A stretch of DNA of 64,000 bases from Pseudomonas sp. RIT-PI-r (GTDB lineage: Bacteria > Pseudomonadota > Gammaproteobacteria > Pseudomonadales > Pseudomonadaceae), in NCBI RefSeq assembly GCF_001297015.1, contig NZ_LIGE01000023.1:372001-436000 (forward strand), written 5' to 3'. Both the position numbers and the translations under genes were made by a program. Every line of letters starts with the position of its first letter. Position 1 is the stretch's first letter. Below are positions 60,986-64,000 of this stretch, in pieces. The notes beneath the pieces were generated by a model. It was not told where the DNA came from. It was given only the letters and a program-made list of their open reading frames with translations, and did not search any database.

Positions 60986-61699
60986 ATGAAGCCGTTCGCC
61001 TCCCGTTATCTGCTCCTTGTCGCATTTTCAGTGCTACTGGGCGCCTGCCAAAGCACGCCGCCGGTGGCTGAAGTCCCCGATGCGCGGGCTACGGCCATCG
61101 CACAGCTGGAGCAAAACCTGGCCAGCAGCGAACTGGCCACTGCCGAAGACCAATTGGCTGCTTTGCAGAAAGAAACCCCAAACGACGCATCCCTTGAGCA
61201 ATACCAGCGGCAATTGGCCGAGGCGTATCTGCGTCGCAGCCAGATCGTGCTGCAGAAGGGGGATGTGAATGCCGCCGCCACAGCGTTGAGCCGTGCCCGT
61301 GCGTTGATGCCGAAAGCACCGGCGCTGACCGGTGGCGTGAATGGCGCCATCACTGAAGCGCGCAAGGCTGAGCTGGAGAAGGCTGAAGCTGCACTGCTGG
61401 CCGCCGAAGCCAAGCCGAAAGCCAAGGTGATCGATCCGACCGCCGAGAGCACCACGGTGGCGCTGAATATCACCGATAGCCGCAAACTTCGCCGGCAACT
61501 GGATGCGATCGCCGCTGACGTGGTGAATTACGAGTGTGGGGTGACCATTCAGGCACCACGGACGAATGACTATCCATGGTTGTCGACGTTGCTGACAAAA
61601 CGGGTCAAGAAATTGAACCCGGATTTTGAGCTGAAGATCGAGAAGCAGATTGTGCGCACCGTACCGGCGCAGATGGTTCTTAGCCCGCGTAAGCAGTAG
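60986..61699 (+). CDS. Lipoprotein with helical repeats, PA5502-like, function unknown
   Basis: The 237-residue lipoprotein has a lipobox LLGAC (Cys near 21). A helical, TPR-like N-terminal half follows (about 35-110; ELATAEDQLAALQKE, EQYQRQLAEAYLRRSQIVLQKGDVNAAATALSRARAL), then an Ala/Lys/Glu-rich linker AEAALLAAEAKPKAKV. A C-terminal domain (about 150-235) has DSRKLRRQLDAIAADVVNYECGVTIQAP. Position after znuB matches PA5502, a conserved hypothetical protein. It is probably outer-membrane located. Whether it belongs to the zinc operon is uncertain because of a 37-bp gap with no terminator. Confidence 0.7.
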   Translation: MKPFASRYLLLVAFSVLLGACQSTPPVAEVPDARATAIAQLEQNLASSELATAEDQLAALQKETPNDASLEQYQRQLAEAYLRRSQIVLQKGDVNAAATALSRARALMPKAPALTGGVNGAITEARKAELEKAEAALLAAEAKPKAKVIDPTAESTTVALNITDSRKLRRQLDAIAADVVNYECGVTIQAPRTNDYPWLSTLLTKRVKKLNPDFELKIEKQIVRTVPAQMVLSPRKQ

Positions 61700-61769
61700 A
61701 AAGATCGCAGCCTGCGGCAGCTCCTACACAGTCATTCCCTGTAGGAGCTGCCGAAGGCTGCGATCTTTT
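61699..61769. repeat. REPIN, family C copy 3
   Basis: AAAGATCGCAGCCTGCGGC with its inverted copy ending CTGCGATCTTTT. It begins at the stop codon of the lipoprotein gene and lies ahead of the katE stop (convergent), so it can end both transcripts. Confidence 0.9.
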
Positions 61770-61774
61770 GCTTT

Positions 61775-63913
61775 TTAAGCCGGAATGGCTTTGGCCTTAG
61801 GCTCGCGATCCCAAACCCGATGCTGCCCGATCGCCGCAAAGAACGGTTTGGTCAACGCACCCACATCCTTGCCCTCCAGCAGCCCGGCATCTTTCTCCAG
61901 CTTCAACACATCCAGCAACTGCTTGGCTTCGCCCTGCAACGCAATTGCCTTCAAGTGCTTGTAAGCCTCCAGCACGTAGTGCAATGCCACGCCGTCGCCG
62001 CTCAACGCCTTGACCGACGCCGCGCCACCCGGCACAAACACCGCGTCAAAGATCACCGACGGCATGCCTTCCATCGAAGCGTCCACGGGCAGGCTTTTGC
62101 CGTCCGCCGTTTTCACCGGCGCCGAAGTCGGCCCCAGCAACTTGGCGTGCGCACCTTCAGCCGCCAATGCTTTCTTCATCGCATCAATCGCCGCGCCATC
62201 GACACCGTTAGCAGCAAGAATCGCCACTTTTCGCGTTTTGATGTTTTCCGGCAGCAGGTTCGCCTGACTCAGTGCTGGCGAGTGATCGAACGACACCTTG
62301 CGCGCATCCACCGTGCCTTTGGCAGGTGCAGGCAGACCCAGATTGGCCGCCACACGCTTGGCCAGTTCCAGATCGATGTTGGCCAGAATCTCGTTCACTT
62401 CCCGCGCACGGATGAATTCGCGCTCAACCTTGCCCAGCTCGAAGCTGTAGGCGGCAATGATGTGCTCTTTCTCGTGGTCGCTCATGCTGTTGAAGAACAG
62501 CGTCGCCTGGGAAAAGTGATCGCTGAACGACTCGCTGCGCTGGCGGATCTTGTTCGCATCGATGCGTTCCGGATAACTCTCGAACCCACCGTCCTGCGCG
62601 GCCGGCGGCGTTTCTTTTGGCCAGCCGCCATCAATCGAGTTCGGCTCGTAAGAGGCGCGGCCCTTGTCGATCACCGTGCGGTGCTGCGCATCGCGCTGAC
62701 CGTTATGGAACGGCGCCACCGGGCGGTTGATCGGCAGCTCATGAAAGTTCGGCCCACCGAGTCGGCTGATTTGCGTGTCGGTGTAGGAAAACAGCCGACC
62801 TTGCAGCAGCGGGTCGTTGGAGAAGTCGATGCCCGGCACGATGTGGCCAGGGCAGAACGCAACCTGCTCGGTCTCGGCAAAGAAATTGTCCGGGTTACGG
62901 TTCAAGGTCATTTTGCCCAGCGGCGTGATCGGCACGATTTCTTCTGGGATCAGTTTGGTCGGATCGAGGATGTCGAAATCGAAGTCATGCTCGTTTTCTT
63001 CCTCGATGACCTGCACGCCCAACTCCCATTCCGGGTAGTCGCCCATCTCGATCGCTTCCCAGAGGTCGCGACGGTGGTAGTCGGTGTCTTTACCGGCGAG
63101 CTTCTGCGCTTCGTCCCAGACCAGCGAGCAAGTGCCGGCGGTAGGGCGCCAATGGAATTTGACGAAGCGTGATTTGCCTTCAGCGTTGATCAACCGGAAG
63201 GTGTGCACGCCGAAGCCCTGCATGCTGCGCAGGCTTTTCGGGATCGCCCGGTCGGACATCGCCCAGATGACCATGTGCGCCGATTCCGGTACCAGCGAAA
63301 CGAAGTCCCAGAAGGTATCGTGGGCCGAACCGCCGGTAGGGATTTCATTGTGCGGCTCGGGTTTCACCGCGTGGACGAAGTCGGGAAACTTGATTGCGTC
63401 CTGAATGAAAAACACCGGCATATTGTTGCCGACCAGATCGAAGTTGCCTTCATCGGTAAAGAACTTCACGGCGAAACCGCGCACGTCTCGTACGGTGTCA
63501 CCGGAACCGCGCGGCCCCTGCACCGTGGAAAAGCGCGCGAACACCGGGGTCTTTTTCCCTGGGTCCTGTAGGAAGCCGGCCTTGGTCAGCGTCGAATGGT
63601 TCTCGTAGGCCTGAAAGAAACCATGGGCGCCAGTGCCGCGCGCGTGGACGATGCGCTCCGGGATGCGTTCATGGTCAAAATGCGTGATCTTTTCCCGCAT
63701 GATGAAGTCTTCCAGCAACGACGGTCCGCGCGGGCCGGCCTTGAGGGTGTTCTGGTTGTCGGCGATCTTCACGCCTTGGTTGGTACGCAGGGCCTGGCCG
63801 GTGGCGTCGGAGCGAAACTTCTCGAGGCTGTCGAGTTTGGCGTTGGTGTTGGCGCGATCCGGCGTGTCGGTTCCGGCCATCTGGCTTTTGTCGGACGTAG
63901 GCTTCTTGCTCAT
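61775..63913 (-). CDS. katE: Large-subunit catalase HPII (KatE type)
   Basis: Haem catalase that breaks down hydrogen peroxide, typically in stationary phase. The 712-residue protein is the large-subunit type. A catalase core (about 60-570) shows [22 protein letters not shown] with the active-site His (near 85), [16 protein letters not shown] (the Asn near 170) and [22 protein letters not shown] with the proximal Tyr (near 385). A C-terminal flavodoxin-like domain (about 570-700) includes [19 protein letters not shown] 63913 follows GAGGAG; the frame could be extended through a TTG but without resemblance. The 87 bp to the right edge show no gene. Confidence 0.94.
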   Translation of the reverse strand: MSKKPTSDKSQMAGTDTPDRANTNAKLDSLEKFRSDATGQALRTNQGVKIADNQNTLKAGPRGPSLLEDFIMREKITHFDHERIPERIVHARGTGAHGFFQAYENHSTLTKAGFLQDPGKKTPVFARFSTVQGPRGSGDTVRDVRGFAVKFFTDEGNFDLVGNNMPVFFIQDAIKFPDFVHAVKPEPHNEIPTGGSAHDTFWDFVSLVPESAHMVIWAMSDRAIPKSLRSMQGFGVHTFRLINAEGKSRFVKFHWRPTAGTCSLVWDEAQKLAGKDTDYHRRDLWEAIEMGDYPEWELGVQVIEEENEHDFDFDILDPTKLIPEEIVPITPLGKMTLNRNPDNFFAETEQVAFCPGHIVPGIDFSNDPLLQGRLFSYTDTQISRLGGPNFHELPINRPVAPFHNGQRDAQHRTVIDKGRASYEPNSIDGGWPKETPPAAQDGGFESYPERIDANKIRQRSESFSDHFSQATLFFNSMSDHEKEHIIAAYSFELGKVEREFIRAREVNEILANIDLELAKRVAANLGLPAPAKGTVDARKVSFDHSPALSQANLLPENIKTRKVAILAANGVDGAAIDAMKKALAAEGAHAKLLGPTSAPVKTADGKSLPVDASMEGMPSVIFDAVFVPGGAASVKALSGDGVALHYVLEAYKHLKAIALQGEAKQLLDVLKLEKDAGLLEGKDVGALTKPFFAAIGQHRVWDREPKAKAIPA

Positions 63914-64000
63914 CAGTCGTAAACTCCTCGGTTGACCCCGATGCTTGCCGGGGACTCTTGAGTGGTTCCCGGGCACGGCACCCAGGGTTTTCAAGTCGCT

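Overview
This window is chromosomal DNA of a Pseudomonas, most likely of the P. fluorescens group. The basis is high GC, the gene order, and the dense, family-specific palindromic (REP/REPIN) repeats between genes. Most genes match two P. aeruginosa PAO1 blocks that I recall from established gene order: the trkA-to-choline-sulfate block (PA0016-PA0032) and the algB-to-znuB block (about PA5481-PA5502). No tRNA, rRNA, CRISPR array, insertion sequence or prophage is visible.

Layout. 1-6.7 kb: trkA (cut by the window edge), rsmB, fmt, def, a LysM protein matching TsaP, dprA and tsaC. 7.0-12.1 kb: a five-gene, one-strand operon with overlapping genes, inserted between tsaC and qor. It encodes a FeeM/LuxI-like acyltransferase, a haem-oxygenase-like diiron oxidase, a DUF3419/BtaA-like aminocarboxypropyl transferase, an alpha-oxoamine synthase and a PaaK-like adenylating enzyme. 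I know no product for this combination, and it is the strongest candidate for an undescribed system. 12.1-15.0 kb: qor, hemF, aroE. 15.1-20.5 kb: a SulP transporter, a choline-binding protein, choline sulfatase and its LysR regulator. 20.5-25.0 kb: small enzymes, a CitMHS citrate transporter, TerC and a DUF6124 protein.

25.0-28.7 kb is an accessory island. It has a candidate structured RNA, then a PAAR protein, a candidate type VI toxin and two tandem paralogous putative immunity proteins, bracketed by two near-identical REPINs. 28.9-38.2 kb: a Na/Pi symporter with a PhoU-like tail, an M16 peptidase, a DUF5924 membrane protein, a four-gene MCE lipid-transport operon and an SpmA-SpmB fusion. 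38.4-41.5 kb: gltP, an Ivy-type lysozyme inhibitor, DUF1328 and a small membrane protein.

41.6-61.7 kb: a possible attenuator or sRNA ahead of algB-kinB, an EAL phosphodiesterase, an AmpDh amidase, a GGDEF cyclase, an endonuclease-family protein, dsbA, cytochromes c4 and c5-type, engB, the sRNA ersA (located here by its sigma-22-like promoter, terminator and position), polA, a DUF2782 protein, thrB, znuA/zur/znuCB and a lipoprotein. 61.8-63.9 kb: katE.

Functional themes are envelope stress and alginate control (algB-kinB, ersA, Ivy, AmpDh), zinc homeostasis (zur-znu), choline-sulfate scavenging, and translation or tRNA modification (fmt, def, rsmB, tsaC). All statements come from reading the sequence by eye. 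Family names rest on recognised motifs and gene order, not on database searches.
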